The notes beneath the pieces were generated by a model. That model had not been told where the DNA came from and searched no databases. It was given only the letters and a program-made list of their open reading frames with translations. Positions 1 to 7,960 of a stretch of DNA of 64,000 nt are shown here, piece by piece. The translations under genes and the position numbers were made by a program. Where the stretch lies: the NCBI GenBank assembly GCA_052145115.1, contig JBKQPG010000066.1:1-64000 (forward strand), read 5' to 3'. Positions within the stretch are counted from its first letter, which is position 1, and the number at the start of each line of letters is the position of its first letter. This DNA comes from CAIVVT01 sp052145115 (GTDB lineage: Bacteria; Acidobacteriota; Terriglobia; Bryobacterales; Bryobacteraceae).

Positions 1-174
1 GTGAAGGGCGGCGAAATCGTCGTCGGATTCGAAGCCCTTGAGGACGGCGGTTTTGGAGTAGAAGCCGTGTTTGAGGGTGTTGGAGCGGATGGCGAGTTTG
101 CCGGCGTCGGAGACGGGGCCGGTGGAGTACTGGGCGTTGGCGCGGTTGGCGGCGAGCTGGGAATCGGATGACAT
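1..174 (-). CDS. Hypothetical protein, N-terminal part only (runs off the left edge)
   Basis: An open frame on the minus strand starts at an ATG (172-174) and is still open at base 1, giving the first 58 residues. An AAAGGA Shine-Dalgarno lies 8 nt before the ATG. The protein begins MSSDSQLAANRANAQ and contains a 'STGP...GK...N..KHGFYSK' pattern. I recognise this pattern from small, abundant proteins of unknown function in Acidobacteriota, often encoded as lone genes; that recognition is from memory. No signal peptide or membrane segment is visible. The length and C-terminus cannot be judged because the window ends. Function unknown. Confidence 0.6.
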   Translation of the reverse strand, partial: MSSDSQLAANRANAQYSTGPVSDAGKLAIRSNTLKHGFYSKTAVLKGFESDDDFAALH

Positions 175-568
175 AAAACAAATCCTTTCGAGAATGTTGA
201 TGTGTGGCAGGACACGGCGGCGCGGCTGCCGGGGCGTCCTCCAGACGAGGAGGAGCCGGGGTCCGGGTTACGGCTCGATGGTACGACGGAGGAGCAAGGG
301 GCGAGGGGGGTGGAGGGGCGGAAGTGGTTGAAAGGAAAGGGATGGATAAAGGGCGAAAGGAGGTGACTGGGGGGGATTGATCAGGAGATTAGGGGTTGCG
401 GCTGGTGTCTTGGAACTGCCCGCAGGCCGCTGATTCCAAGCGTCGCGTCGCGCCGCGTTTTCGTGCTCGCGAGTGCCGCGGCCGCGCGACATGGCTCCAA
501 CTGTCCCTGGATTCGAATGAAAAACTGGTGGCGCCGGGGCGGCGGCGCCTGCCCTGGGCGTAGGTTAG
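175..568. other. Non-coding interval with one dispersed repeat copy
   Basis: No convincing gene is visible. The left part is very G-rich on the plus strand and carries a perfect-looking AAGGAGGTGA at 356-365 with no plausible reading frame behind it. The right part holds copy A of the ~110 bp repeat (404-514). The short frames here lack a believable start and codon pattern. The interval separates two minus-strand genes. Confidence 0.6.
404..514 (-). repeat. ~110 bp dispersed repeat, copy A (inverted relative to B and C)
   Basis: Read on the minus strand, this stretch matches the two plus-strand copies at 3221-3330 and 3331-3442. The shared core reads TTGGAGCCATGTCG, then GGCCGCGGCAC a few bases later. 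A second shared block, TGGAATCAG followed by TGCGGGCA, appears in copies A and B. Copy A lies just downstream of the 827-residue gene and copies B and C just upstream, so the gene is bracketed by inverted copies. Each copy contains an ATG in the same place, but the translated products do not look like proteins. Confidence 0.7.
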
Positions 569-3052
569 CTACTGCGCGGTTGGCGCTTTAGCCGCCTTCT
601 TCTTCGCGTCCAGGGCCGGGGCCGGCGGAGTGGTCTGGCCGGCTGTCTTCGCGGTCGGAGTTGCGGTGCCCGTTGCCGGAGGCGTCGTGGCTGGCTGCTT
701 CTGTCCGCTGTTGTTCGTCTGATTGGTAATCAACCGCAGGAGGTCGATGCCGAATCCCAGGCGGTAGTAATCGCGCCAAGACGGGAGCGCCGGTACATAG
801 AAGGTGCCCGGCGTTGCCGTATTCCAGGAGCTGGGGGCGGGCTGCAGGATTAAGGCCTGCAACCCCTCCTGTGCCTGCGTCTCCAGGTTCGTGCGATCCG
901 CATTCAGATAGAAAGATGCGAAGAAGTAGATCACGCTGTCCAGCGCCCCTCCGGCCTTAATCGGAATCGGCACAAAGGACTCAAAGCGCCAAACAGGGTG
1001 GCGAAAGGTCCCATTGGTCACAGCCTCGTTCTCGCCGAACGTAATATCCAGGCGGATTCCCGCGCGGTTGCATGGCGATCCTGGATAAGCGTTGCACGCG
1101 TCCTGACTCGCCAACCGCACGCCCGCGTACCCCTGGCGGAAGAACTGGTTCCCATGCGAGGTCGGCTTGAAGGCGAGGTAGGAGTAAGCTGCCGGCAGCG
1201 TCTGGCCGACACCATTGCTCCCGCCGGTGCAGGTGAGACCGACTAGGCCGAGGTTGCATAGGGCGTCCACCTGTTGCTGGGAAGTACCGGTCGGAAACAC
1301 GTACGCGGTCGGCGTGTTGCTCGGCTGGGCAAAGCTCCCGATGCCCCCGACGGCTACCAGCAGGTTGAGCGAGATTCGCTCCTTATCCCCCACCTGGCGG
1401 AAGAACGGCTTCGCAAACGAGCCGAAGCGGTACGTCATACCCACCAGGAAATCCCCCGATTGGCCTATCTGATTGGCCTTCAGCGTGGCCGGCGACCCGG
1501 CGAGCGCATAGAGATTGTCGGTCAGGACGCTATTCAGCTGTTGCGGCGCGGAGCTGATCCGAATGTCGCCGAAGTAGCGCAGCGGAGGGCCGAGCGCGTC
1601 GCGCTCTCCCTTGCTCTTGTCCCCCATGTCGTGCCAGAACGCCAGCGGATGACTGAGGAACAGATCCATGAAGAGGTTCTGGGCGGCGTCGGCATTCACC
1701 GCCCCGGTTTGCTCGAAGCCGATGATGGTCCGCACCTCAGTTCCGTTCTGCCGAGTATACCGGTTGGTGGCCTCGACCTCTTTGTCCCGGGCTCGGGATG
1801 AGGCGTTGCGGCAGACCTCTTCAACCGCCTTGTCGTAAGCGTCGGTAGCGGCGTTCAGAGTCTTGTGTGCCTGCACGGCGGCGTCCGGCTTGCCGGGATC
1901 GGCCTTGGCGGCCGCGTCCGCATCCTTGGCAGCCTGAATGGCCTTGTCGAGCGCCGCCTTGAGATTCGCCACCGCGACCGACCCCGCCGCCGCGCCACAC
2001 TCCTCGACCCTTGCCGCCGCTTGGCCCAGCTCATCAGAGTAGGCCTGCGCCTTGGCGAGAGCGAGGCTGCCTTGGGCGGATTCGTAGAGGTCGTGGATCT
2101 CGGTCAACTGGCCTCCGGTGTTGGTCTGGATCTGCTCGTTCGCGGCCCCGAGCGCGCGCTTGGCCTCGTCGATCTTGCCGGTCAGCGTCTTGAGGGAGCT
2201 GTTCAGGTCGTCTACCTCGGAGGCCTTCGAGGAATCCGGGGCCCAGCTCTGTGCGATCGCTTGCAGCTGGGTGGCCGCGGCCTCGGGCGTCTTGAGCGCC
2301 GCGTTCAGGCTTTCCGCTTCCTGGTACGGGACGCTGCCCTTGGGAGTCAGCGTCAGATTGAGGGTCACGATGGCCTGATCCAGCGCGGTCGCCTGGTCCT
2401 GCACGCACTTCTTCGCGTCGGCGAGCGTGGTTGCGGGAGCCTTGCCGTCGGGCCCCTTGCAGGGTTGAGTGTCGGCGGGCTTCGCCGGCGCGGACGCTGG
2501 GGCGGCGGACGCCGGGGCCGGCGTTAGCGCCTTGGCCATCGCCTGGGTCGCGGTCGCGAGCGTCTTGGTGGCGTCGGTGAGCGACTCGTTGAGCCTGTCG
2601 ACGTAGGTCTTCAGATTGGCCGCATCCTGGCTCTTGGTGCTGTCCGTGCCCCAGGCGGTTTGGACGGCGGTCAACTCCGAGACGGCTTCCGTGGCGTCCT
2701 TCAGCGCCGACTGGAGGGCGCTCGCCTTGTCGAATGGGCTGCTCCCAGACGCCGCGAGCGCAGCATTCAGGGCGGCCTCGGAGTCGGCCAAGATGTCTCG
2801 CTGGGTCTTAGCGCAGTCGGTGGCGTCAGCCAGGCTCGAAGTCGCGCTTAACGCGGTGGTTTTCACCGCGGATTCCGTGCAGACCGGCTTCTTCGCGGCG
2901 GGCGCGCCCGCTGCCTGAATGGCGGGTGCCGGACCTTTCTGTTGCGGGACCGCATGCGCCGGCGCCATTCCCGCCGGAGGCTGCGCCAGAACAACTCCTC
3001 CAAGCAGCCATGACACGACCGCTAAATGCACACACAGCTTCTGTACTGTCAT
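569..3052 (-). CDS. Secreted or outer-membrane hypothetical protein with internal duplication
   Basis: This 827-residue protein begins with a Sec signal peptide (hydrophobic residues about 8-22, AQ cleavage site near 24). A Pro/Ala linker follows. Then come two related Ala-rich helical units, about residues 58-176 and 198-307. Each starts with a pair of Cys (C58/C80 and C198/C216) and has a conserved Trp followed by a D-S-(T/S)-K turn (W134, W270). A third Ala/Lys helical stretch runs to about 430. The C-terminal half, about 450-790, has alternating aromatic and hydrophobic strands typical of an outer-membrane beta-barrel, and the protein ends in a Pro/Ala/Lys tail. The start is supported by AAGGAGGT 7 nt upstream. 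I do not recognise a family; a periplasmic coiled domain joined to a barrel is my inference. Confidence 0.8.
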   Translation of the reverse strand: MTVQKLCVHLAVVSWLLGGVVLAQPPAGMAPAHAVPQQKGPAPAIQAAGAPAAKKPVCTESAVKTTALSATSSLADATDCAKTQRDILADSEAALNAALAASGSSPFDKASALQSALKDATEAVSELTAVQTAWGTDSTKSQDAANLKTYVDRLNESLTDATKTLATATQAMAKALTPAPASAAPASAPAKPADTQPCKGPDGKAPATTLADAKKCVQDQATALDQAIVTLNLTLTPKGSVPYQEAESLNAALKTPEAAATQLQAIAQSWAPDSSKASEVDDLNSSLKTLTGKIDEAKRALGAANEQIQTNTGGQLTEIHDLYESAQGSLALAKAQAYSDELGQAAARVEECGAAAGSVAVANLKAALDKAIQAAKDADAAAKADPGKPDAAVQAHKTLNAATDAYDKAVEEVCRNASSRARDKEVEATNRYTRQNGTEVRTIIGFEQTGAVNADAAQNLFMDLFLSHPLAFWHDMGDKSKGERDALGPPLRYFGDIRISSAPQQLNSVLTDNLYALAGSPATLKANQIGQSGDFLVGMTYRFGSFAKPFFRQVGDKERISLNLLVAVGGIGSFAQPSNTPTAYVFPTGTSQQQVDALCNLGLVGLTCTGGSNGVGQTLPAAYSYLAFKPTSHGNQFFRQGYAGVRLASQDACNAYPGSPCNRAGIRLDITFGENEAVTNGTFRHPVWRFESFVPIPIKAGGALDSVIYFFASFYLNADRTNLETQAQEGLQALILQPAPSSWNTATPGTFYVPALPSWRDYYRLGFGIDLLRLITNQTNNSGQKQPATTPPATGTATPTAKTAGQTTPPAPALDAKKKAAKAPTAQ

Positions 3053-3058
3053 CGGTCG

Positions 3059-3066
3059 ACCTCCTT
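3059..3066 (-). promoter_or_regulatory. Strong Shine-Dalgarno of the 827-residue gene
   Basis: The minus strand reads AAGGAGGT, full complementarity to the 16S rRNA tail, 7 nt before the ATG at 3050-3052. This fixes the start codon. Confidence 0.8.
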
Positions 3067-3112
3067 GACTTTATCTACAAGATGAACAGAATATTGCTGT
3101 GCGGACTTGGTA

Positions 3113-3141
3113 ATTCTCGGTGATTCACCTCGGCCAGTCAA
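3113..3141 (-). promoter_or_regulatory. Possible sigma-70 type promoter
   Basis: On the minus strand TTGACT (3136-3141) is followed after 17 bases by GAGAAT (3113-3118). The boxes match the consensus hexamers at 5/6 and 4/6 positions. Transcription would start about 50 nt before the ATG of the 827-residue gene. This is only a consensus match by eye. Confidence 0.35.
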
Positions 3142-3220
3142 TATAATGTTCGTGTTAGTGTAAACATCTTGCGATGAGGCCCGCAAGAATGGCGAACAAT
3201 CCGCCGCTTAATAATCCGGT

Positions 3221-3330
3221 AATCCGGGAACAGTTGGAGCCATGTCGTGCGGCCGCGGCACTCGGCAGCATGAAAATTCTGCGAGCTGCTGCGTTTGGAA
3301 TCAGGGGCTTGCGGGCATTTTCAAGAGACT
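3221..3330 (+). repeat. ~110 bp repeat, copy B (first of a tandem pair)
   Basis: The unit starts AATCCGGGAACAGTTGG and ends TTTTCAAGAGACT. The next unit begins at 3331, giving a 110 bp period. The core (TTGGAGCCATGTCG, then GGCCGCGGCAC) is shared with copies A and C. Copy B resembles A more closely in its middle (TTGGAATCAG) than its neighbour C does. Confidence 0.75.
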
Positions 3331-3442
3331 AATCCGGGGACATTTGGAGCCATGTCGCGTGGCCGCGGCACACCCGAGGATGAAAATGCACCCCCATCTC
3401 CGGAATCTTTTGATCAACACCTTGCGGCTATTTTTAAGAGAG
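3331..3442 (+). repeat. ~110 bp repeat, copy C (second of a tandem pair)
   Basis: The unit starts AATCCGGGGACATTTGG and ends near TTTTTAAGAGAG. It keeps the core and both ends of copy B but diverges in the middle. The open frames crossing B and C are most likely chance frames through the repeat. Confidence 0.7.
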
Positions 3443-3596
3443 TACACGAAATTACCCCTCGCCAAAGTCGGTCCACATTCGGAAAGGGCTGTCGTGACGT
3501 GCCGCATTGGCATATTACTTGTGCTGAATCTATCTCGGCGCGTCCATCTTCTTCCTCTTCGCCGGATTCGAACTACCTTGACGTCGATAGGTGCCG

Positions 3597-3896
3597 TTAG
3601 ATGGTGATTCCGATGCGCCACAGGAGGTAGCCGCAGGCCTGGCGGGTGGCGCGCCAGTGTTCGCGCCGGTCGGGCTCGGGCAGGCCGGGGCGCGGAGATC
3701 CATAGACCGTCATACCGGCCTGCTCGGGAATGCGCTTGGCGCGGAGGATATGGTAGCCGTCGCTCACCGGGATGGCCGACTTGAGGCCCATGCGGCGCAT
3801 GATCTCGCTGGCCGCCGTGATGGTCTGAATCCAGGAACGGGACGCGCAATCGCCGATATCGCGGGCACACTTGGCTGTCGCCGTGCCGTCGCGCAC
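3597..3896 (-). CDS. Short hypothetical protein, doubtful
   Basis: A minus-strand frame ends at TAA 3597-3599. Its last ~100 residues have a believable composition and GC-rich third positions, for example IPVSDGYHILRAKRIPEQ and a Trp/Tyr-containing end. The frame stays open far upstream beneath capA, so the true start is unclear. I chose GTG at 3894-3896 because it lies before the divergent capA gene (3954); there is no well-placed Shine-Dalgarno. The region is divergent from capA with about 57 bp between. No family recognised. It could be a gene remnant or an antisense artefact. Confidence 0.3.
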   Translation of the reverse strand: MRDGTATAKCARDIGDCASRSWIQTITAASEIMRRMGLKSAIPVSDGYHILRAKRIPEQAGMTVYGSPRPGLPEPDRREHWRATRQACGYLLWRIGITI

Positions 3897-3953
3897 ACGG
3901 TCGAAGACGCCTGTTTTCTCCCTGCGAGAGATGCGCTGGTAACCTGATTTCAG

Positions 3954-5018
3954 ATGAGACGCTCCGGCCTGATTGGCGTCTGCGTTGTGCTGGCGATGGC
4001 CTCGATCCTGGTGTTGACCGGCGACCCGGCGGCGCGAGTCCAGCCCGACATTCGCCCGCGCGCCTGTGCGACGTTTCTGGCGGTTGGGGACATCATGCTG
4101 GCGCGGGGGGTGGCGGGGGTGATCCAGCGATCCGGGGATCCGCGGCGGCCGTTCAGCGGAATGAGGGACGTGCTCGATTCGGTGGCCTTCGCTTTCGGCA
4201 ACCTGGAGTCGCCGTTCGCCGCCGGCGCGCAGGCAAATCCCGCCGTCAGCCGGATGGTCTTCGGCGCGCCCGCGGATGGCCTTTTCGGCTTGATGGATGC
4301 CGGATTTCAGATTGTGAACCTGGCTAACAATCATGCTCTCGACCAGGGTCCGGCTGGACTGCGCCGCACCGCGCGGCTGCTCGATGAAAGCGCCATCCAG
4401 CACGTCGGCGCGGGCGCGGATCTGGAGCGGGCGTGGCAGCCGGCCATCGTCACGGCCAACGGCATCCGCATCGCCTTTGTGGGCGCCTCCTACGCGTCGC
4501 TCAATGACATGGGCGCGGCCCGCGACGTGCCCTTCGTGGCGCGCATGGAGGACCGCGAGCGACTGCGCCGCGCCGTGGCCGGAGCGCGCGCCGGGGCGGA
4601 CTTTGTCGTCGTCACCATGCACGCCGGCAACGAGTACACGCACAAGCCGAACCAGGCCCAGATGGAGTTCGCGCACGCGGCCGTCGACGCCGGCGCGGAC
4701 CTGGTGGTGGGCGCGCACTCGCATTGGGTGCAGACGTTTGAATCCTACAAGGGGAAGCCGGTCTTCTACGGTTTAGGCAACTTCGTTTTCGATCAAACGT
4801 GGAGTCCTGAGACGATGCACGGCCTGGCGCTGAGGGTGCGCCTCGCCAAGCCGCGCGAGGCCGCGGCCGCCACGCTGGAGCGCATCGAGCTGCTGCCGGT
4901 GGTGATCGAACATGCCAGCACGCCGCGCCTGGCCAAAGCGCGCGAGGCCCAAGCGATTCTGCAGGCCGCTGGTTTAGATGGGCTGGATGGAGTGATTGGT
5001 GGACGGCGCGGGACTTGA
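3954..5018 (+). CDS. CapA-family (PGA_cap) metallophosphatase-like protein
   Basis: This is a 354-residue protein of the CapA/PgsA group, related to enzymes of poly-gamma-glutamate capsule assembly and to calcineurin-like phosphatases. An N-terminal hydrophobic segment (about residues 7-22) suggests export or anchoring. Family motifs are FLAVGDIMLARG near residue 42, GNLESPF near 83, NLANNHALDQG near 122, VVTMHAGNEY near 220 and GAHSHWVQ near 260; these Asp, Asn and His residues build the metal site in the family. The stop codon lies inside the antisense tRNA-Ala gene, an overlap of 22 bp. No pgsB or pgsC homologue is nearby, so a capsule role is not supported by context. Confidence 0.85.
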   Translation: MRRSGLIGVCVVLAMASILVLTGDPAARVQPDIRPRACATFLAVGDIMLARGVAGVIQRSGDPRRPFSGMRDVLDSVAFAFGNLESPFAAGAQANPAVSRMVFGAPADGLFGLMDAGFQIVNLANNHALDQGPAGLRRTARLLDESAIQHVGAGADLERAWQPAIVTANGIRIAFVGASYASLNDMGAARDVPFVARMEDRERLRRAVAGARAGADFVVVTMHAGNEYTHKPNQAQMEFAHAAVDAGADLVVGAHSHWVQTFESYKGKPVFYGLGNFVFDQTWSPETMHGLALRVRLAKPREAAAATLERIELLPVVIEHASTPRLAKAREAQAILQAAGLDGLDGVIGGRRGT

Positions 5019-5072
5019 ACCCGCGACCCCCGCGTTGCGAACGCGGTGCTCTCCCAACTGAGCTAGCCGCCC
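4997..5072 (-). tRNA. tRNA-Ala (anticodon CGC)
   Basis: The minus strand folds into a full cloverleaf. The acceptor arm GGGCGGC pairs with GCCGTCC and includes the G3:U70 wobble that marks alanine tRNAs. The D stem is GCTC/GAGC, the anticodon stem CCGCG/CGCGG with loop TTCGCAA (anticodon CGC, reading GCG), and the T stem GCGGG/CCCGC with TTCAAGT in its loop. Discriminator A73 is followed by an encoded CCA at 4997-4999. The GCG codon is heavily used in clpB and other genes here. alaS lies at 21.1 kb. Confidence 0.97.
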
Positions 5073-5130
5073 ACTCATGCGGTCCGTCTTCAATATAACA
5101 TGCGGTTGCAATGCCGCCCGGGCCGGCGTT

Positions 5131-6180
5131 CTACTTCACGAAGAAGGGCCACTTCCAGAGCCAGTGGTAGTGGAACACGGCCAGCGCGAGGAGCACGCCG
5201 GCCGCGGCCAGCACGACGATCCACAATAGCGGCCAGAGGAACCTGCTCCAGGGGAAGGTGCGCCCCTCGCGCCGCAGCACCAGCAGCCAACTGGCGAAGA
5301 TGCCGACAAAATAGAGCAGGATCATGGGCGTCGCGACCAGCGTCATGGTGACCGCGTCGGGGGTGGGCGTGACGATGGCCGCAGTGATAGTAATGGCCAG
5401 GATGGCGTAGCGCGAGTGCTTCAGGAGAAACTTGGGCGTCACGATCCGCAACAGCGTCAGGAAGAAGATCAGCACCGGCATTTCGAAGATCAAGGCCACG
5501 CCCAGGATGACGTTGACGAACAGATCCATGTACTCGGAGGGCGAGATGTAGGGCCGGATGCCGGAGTCCTTGGCGATCTTCAGGAGGAAGGTGAGGGCGA
5601 AGCGGAAGGCGATGAAGTAGGCGAACAGGCCGCCGGTAATGAACAAGCCGGCGGTGGTCAGGATGAAGGGCACGGCCCAGCGGCGCTCGCGCTTGTACAA
5701 ACCGGGCGCGATGAAGGCCCAGACCTGGTAGACGACCCACGGCGAGGCGATGAAAATGGCCGCCAGAATGGGCACCCGGAACCAGACGATGGAGATGCCT
5801 TCCATGGGCGTGCGGGCGGCCAGTTCGGGCGGATAGCCGAGCGTCTTGAGGGCGATCACGATGGGCTGCTTCACGGCGTTCCACATCTCGTGCATGAAGC
5901 ACATCGAGATCATGAAGGCGACGAACATGCCCAATAAGCAGCGGATGATCCGCGTGCGCAGCTCCTCCAGGTGCTCGAGAAAGCTCATCCGCAGCATGCC
6001 CTCTTCCTCTTCCGGTTCGTCGGGCGGAGGAGCGCTCTTGGCGGGTACGGCAACGCGCGCGGCGGGGGCGGCGGGCTGCAGGGCCTGGCTGGGTTGGGGA
6101 GCGTCTTCGGGGGTCTGGCGCCCGTCCTTTTCAGGCTCAGGCGGAGTGTGCGGATCCCGCGGATCGTCTGAATTCGGCAT
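5131..6180 (-). CDS. tatC: Sec-independent protein translocase TatC
   Basis: TatC is the multispanning receptor of the twin-arginine pathway, which exports folded proteins across the inner membrane. The family hallmark MSFLEHLEELRTRI is seen near residue 65, and at least six membrane segments follow, with the usual FRVPILAA and FIAPGLY regions. At 349 residues it is long for TatC (about 250). There is an extra ~60-residue Pro/Glu-rich cytoplasmic head and an added hydrophobic segment near the C-terminus (around residues 315-340). It lies 34 bp downstream of the tatA/B gene on the same strand. Likely clients in this window are the Tat-signal proteins at 51.9 kb and 58.3 kb. Confidence 0.95.
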   Translation of the reverse strand: MPNSDDPRDPHTPPEPEKDGRQTPEDAPQPSQALQPAAPAARVAVPAKSAPPPDEPEEEEGMLRMSFLEHLEELRTRIIRCLLGMFVAFMISMCFMHEMWNAVKQPIVIALKTLGYPPELAARTPMEGISIVWFRVPILAAIFIASPWVVYQVWAFIAPGLYKRERRWAVPFILTTAGLFITGGLFAYFIAFRFALTFLLKIAKDSGIRPYISPSEYMDLFVNVILGVALIFEMPVLIFFLTLLRIVTPKFLLKHSRYAILAITITAAIVTPTPDAVTMTLVATPMILLYFVGIFASWLLVLRREGRTFPWSRFLWPLLWIVVLAAAGVLLALAVFHYHWLWKWPFFVK

Positions 6181-6214
6181 CGATGTGTGTTGTGGAAGCC
6201 CTTTCCGAACTCAT

Positions 6215-6760
6215 TCAGGATGCGGCCGGGTGGTCGTGGGGGCCAGCGGCGGGAGTGATCGAAACGTCGGTCGGCACGGTGCCCTGCGCGGGCGCGATGA
6301 CCGGCGCGGCCTCGGGCGCAGCAGGCGCGGATCCGGTCGGCTCCGTCATGTCGGCCGGCGGAGGTTCGACCGTGGAATCCGTGGCGGGCTCGGCGGGCGG
6401 TTCGCCGGTGGACTCCGCGGCCGTTACGGCGCCGGCCGCGGCCACGTCGGCGCTGGAATCCGGATAGCCGGACGAACCGTAGTCGTAGGAAGAGTCGTGG
6501 TGGTAGCTGGTCTCGTTGTAAGCCGAACTGGACGGCGTGAGGTCGTTGGTTACATCCAGTTCCTTGCGGAGGTCCTGCGTTTCGTGCTCCAGCGCCGAGA
6601 GTTCGCGCTGCCAGGTCTCCTTCAGCTCGCTGCTGGCGCGCTTGAAGTCGTTCATGAACTTGGCGATCGTCCGCGCGACCTTGGGCAGTTCCTTGGGCCC
6701 GAACAGCACCAGCACCACGAGGAAGATGAGCACCATCTTGTCCCAGGCGAAGGGACCCAT
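6215..6760 (-). CDS. tatB: Sec-independent translocase TatA/TatB
   Basis: This is a single-span Tat component that joins TatC. Residues 8-21 form the short N-terminal membrane helix, directly followed by the hallmark FGPKELPKVAR hinge and an amphipathic, then acidic coiled helix (to about 85). The remaining ~90 residues are Pro/Ala/Glu-rich. At 181 residues it is closer in size to TatB than to TatA (about 80-90), but no other tatA-like gene is seen here, so it may serve both roles. It is first in a two-gene operon with tatC. The choice between A and B is an inference from length. Confidence 0.88.
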   Translation of the reverse strand: MGPFAWDKMVLIFLVVLVLFGPKELPKVARTIAKFMNDFKRASSELKETWQRELSALEHETQDLRKELDVTNDLTPSSSAYNETSYHHDSSYDYGSSGYPDSSADVAAAGAVTAAESTGEPPAEPATDSTVEPPPADMTEPTGSAPAAPEAAPVIAPAQGTVPTDVSITPAAGPHDHPAAS

Positions 6761-6891
6761 ATAGCGACGCTCCTATCCTTTGATTCCACACCTATCGTAG
6801 CGAACCCGTCGAAGCTCCTACAAGCGATCACAAGGTAAGCGCGGCGCGCGGCGGCTGGCGCGTCCTACCTATCGTGTGATCTACTAGCTGC

Positions 6892-7836
6892 ATGCGGCGG
6901 GGCGTTTTGGCCTCTGTTCTCGCCTGTGCGAGCGTGCTCACGGTGTGCGCGCAAGTTCATTTCACGCGCCAGCCGGACTCCATCGCCGTCGAAGTCGCCG
7001 GCCGGCCGTTCACGGCGTTCTACTTTGGCGCGTCGGCCCCAAAACCCTATCTGCACCCGCTGCTCAGCGCCTCCGGCCAGCGCCTGACGCGGCTGTATCC
7101 GATGGAAACGACGGAGGGCGGCAGCCGCGACCACCCGCACCAGCGCGGATTGTGGATCGGCCATGGGGACGTCAACGGCATCGACTTCTGGGCGAATGAG
7201 ACCGAGCAGCGGCAGGGCAAACAGGGCCTGATCGTGCTCGGTGAAATCCGTGACGTTCAGGATGGACCCATAAAAGGAGTGCTGTGGGCGGTGTTCGAAT
7301 GGCGCGACCCGGCGGGCCGAGTGCTGCTGGTGGAGGATCGCGCTATGTTCTTCTCCGGCAACGGCCCGGTGCGCACGATCGACTTCGACATCACGCTGCA
7401 CGCCGTGGTCCAGGTGGTGTTCGGCGATAGCAAGGAAGGCTTCTTCGCGCTACGCCTGAGGGACGAGCTGAGCGAACTGAAAGGTTCCGGCAAAATGGCC
7501 AATGCCGCCGGGCAGACGGGCATGGCGCTGGTGTGGGGCCAGCGCTCGCCATGGGTCGATTATGTTGGGTCGCTGGAAGGGCGCGCGGTGGGGGTAGCCA
7601 TTTTCGACCATCCGGACAACCCCTCTCATCCGGTCTGGTGGCACGCGCGCGACTATGGGTTGTTTGCGGCCAACCCGTTCGGAGAGCGGGCTTTCACGGG
7701 CGACAAATCGAAGGACGGCAGCCTGCGCCTGGCGCCGGGCGCGAGCGTGCGGTTGCGTTACCAGGTGTTCATCCATCCGGGCACCGGCGCGCCGGCGGGC
7801 GTGGCCGCCGCGTACAAAGCCTGGGCCGGCGAATAG
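6892..7836 (+). CDS. Secreted PmoA-like (DUF6807) family protein
   Basis: This 314-residue protein has a short signal peptide (residues 1-21, cleavage near VCAQ). Residues 60-110 carry the family features YLHPL, RLYPMETTEGG, DHPHQRGLW and NGIDFWANE. Proteins of this family are often annotated as 'methane oxygenase PmoA', but that name is a historical misnomer; the fold is thought to be beta-sandwich-like, and members sit in secreted carbohydrate-utilisation gene sets. The conserved His residues could bind metal or sugar, which is speculation. It is divergent from tatA/B and shows no clear Shine-Dalgarno. No catabolic partner is adjacent. Confidence 0.8.
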   Translation: MRRGVLASVLACASVLTVCAQVHFTRQPDSIAVEVAGRPFTAFYFGASAPKPYLHPLLSASGQRLTRLYPMETTEGGSRDHPHQRGLWIGHGDVNGIDFWANETEQRQGKQGLIVLGEIRDVQDGPIKGVLWAVFEWRDPAGRVLLVEDRAMFFSGNGPVRTIDFDITLHAVVQVVFGDSKEGFFALRLRDELSELKGSGKMANAAGQTGMALVWGQRSPWVDYVGSLEGRAVGVAIFDHPDNPSHPVWWHARDYGLFAANPFGERAFTGDKSKDGSLRLAPGASVRLRYQVFIHPGTGAPAGVAAAYKAWAGE

Positions 7837-7919
7837 CGGTGTCCAACTGGATCGGCCGCTGCCGGAAGGCCCGCTTAGTTCGGTCCGCTGCGCTAATTGT
7901 GCGGCGCACGATGTTGCTG

Positions 7920-7960
7920 AAAAAGCCGATTGGCCGACTCGCTTACGGTCGCAGCTTTTT
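7920..7960 (+). terminator. Possible terminator or degenerate mobile-element end
   Basis: AAAAAGC (7920-7926) pairs with GCTTTTT (7954-7960). The 27-base interior can add a CGAC/GTCG pairing. It lies about 85 bp after the DUF6807 gene stop and ends in a T-run. The wording 'GCTGAAAAAGCC' also resembles ends of IS-derived intergenic repeats, so its origin is uncertain. Confidence 0.35.

Larger units (their letters stand above)
3053..3596. other. Non-coding interval upstream of the 827-residue gene
   Basis: The interval holds the likely promoter and leader of the minus-strand gene (3053-3141) and the tandem repeats B and C (3221-3442). A TATAAT at 3142-3147 on the plus strand has no good -35 partner. 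Bases 3443-3596 are less GC-rich than the neighbourhood, and I see no gene in them. Confidence 0.55.

Noticed and set aside
3242..3607. Small plus-strand frames across repeats B and C
   Set aside because: The coding appearance comes from the repeated ATG in the repeat core; products are not conserved between the copies beyond the repeat.
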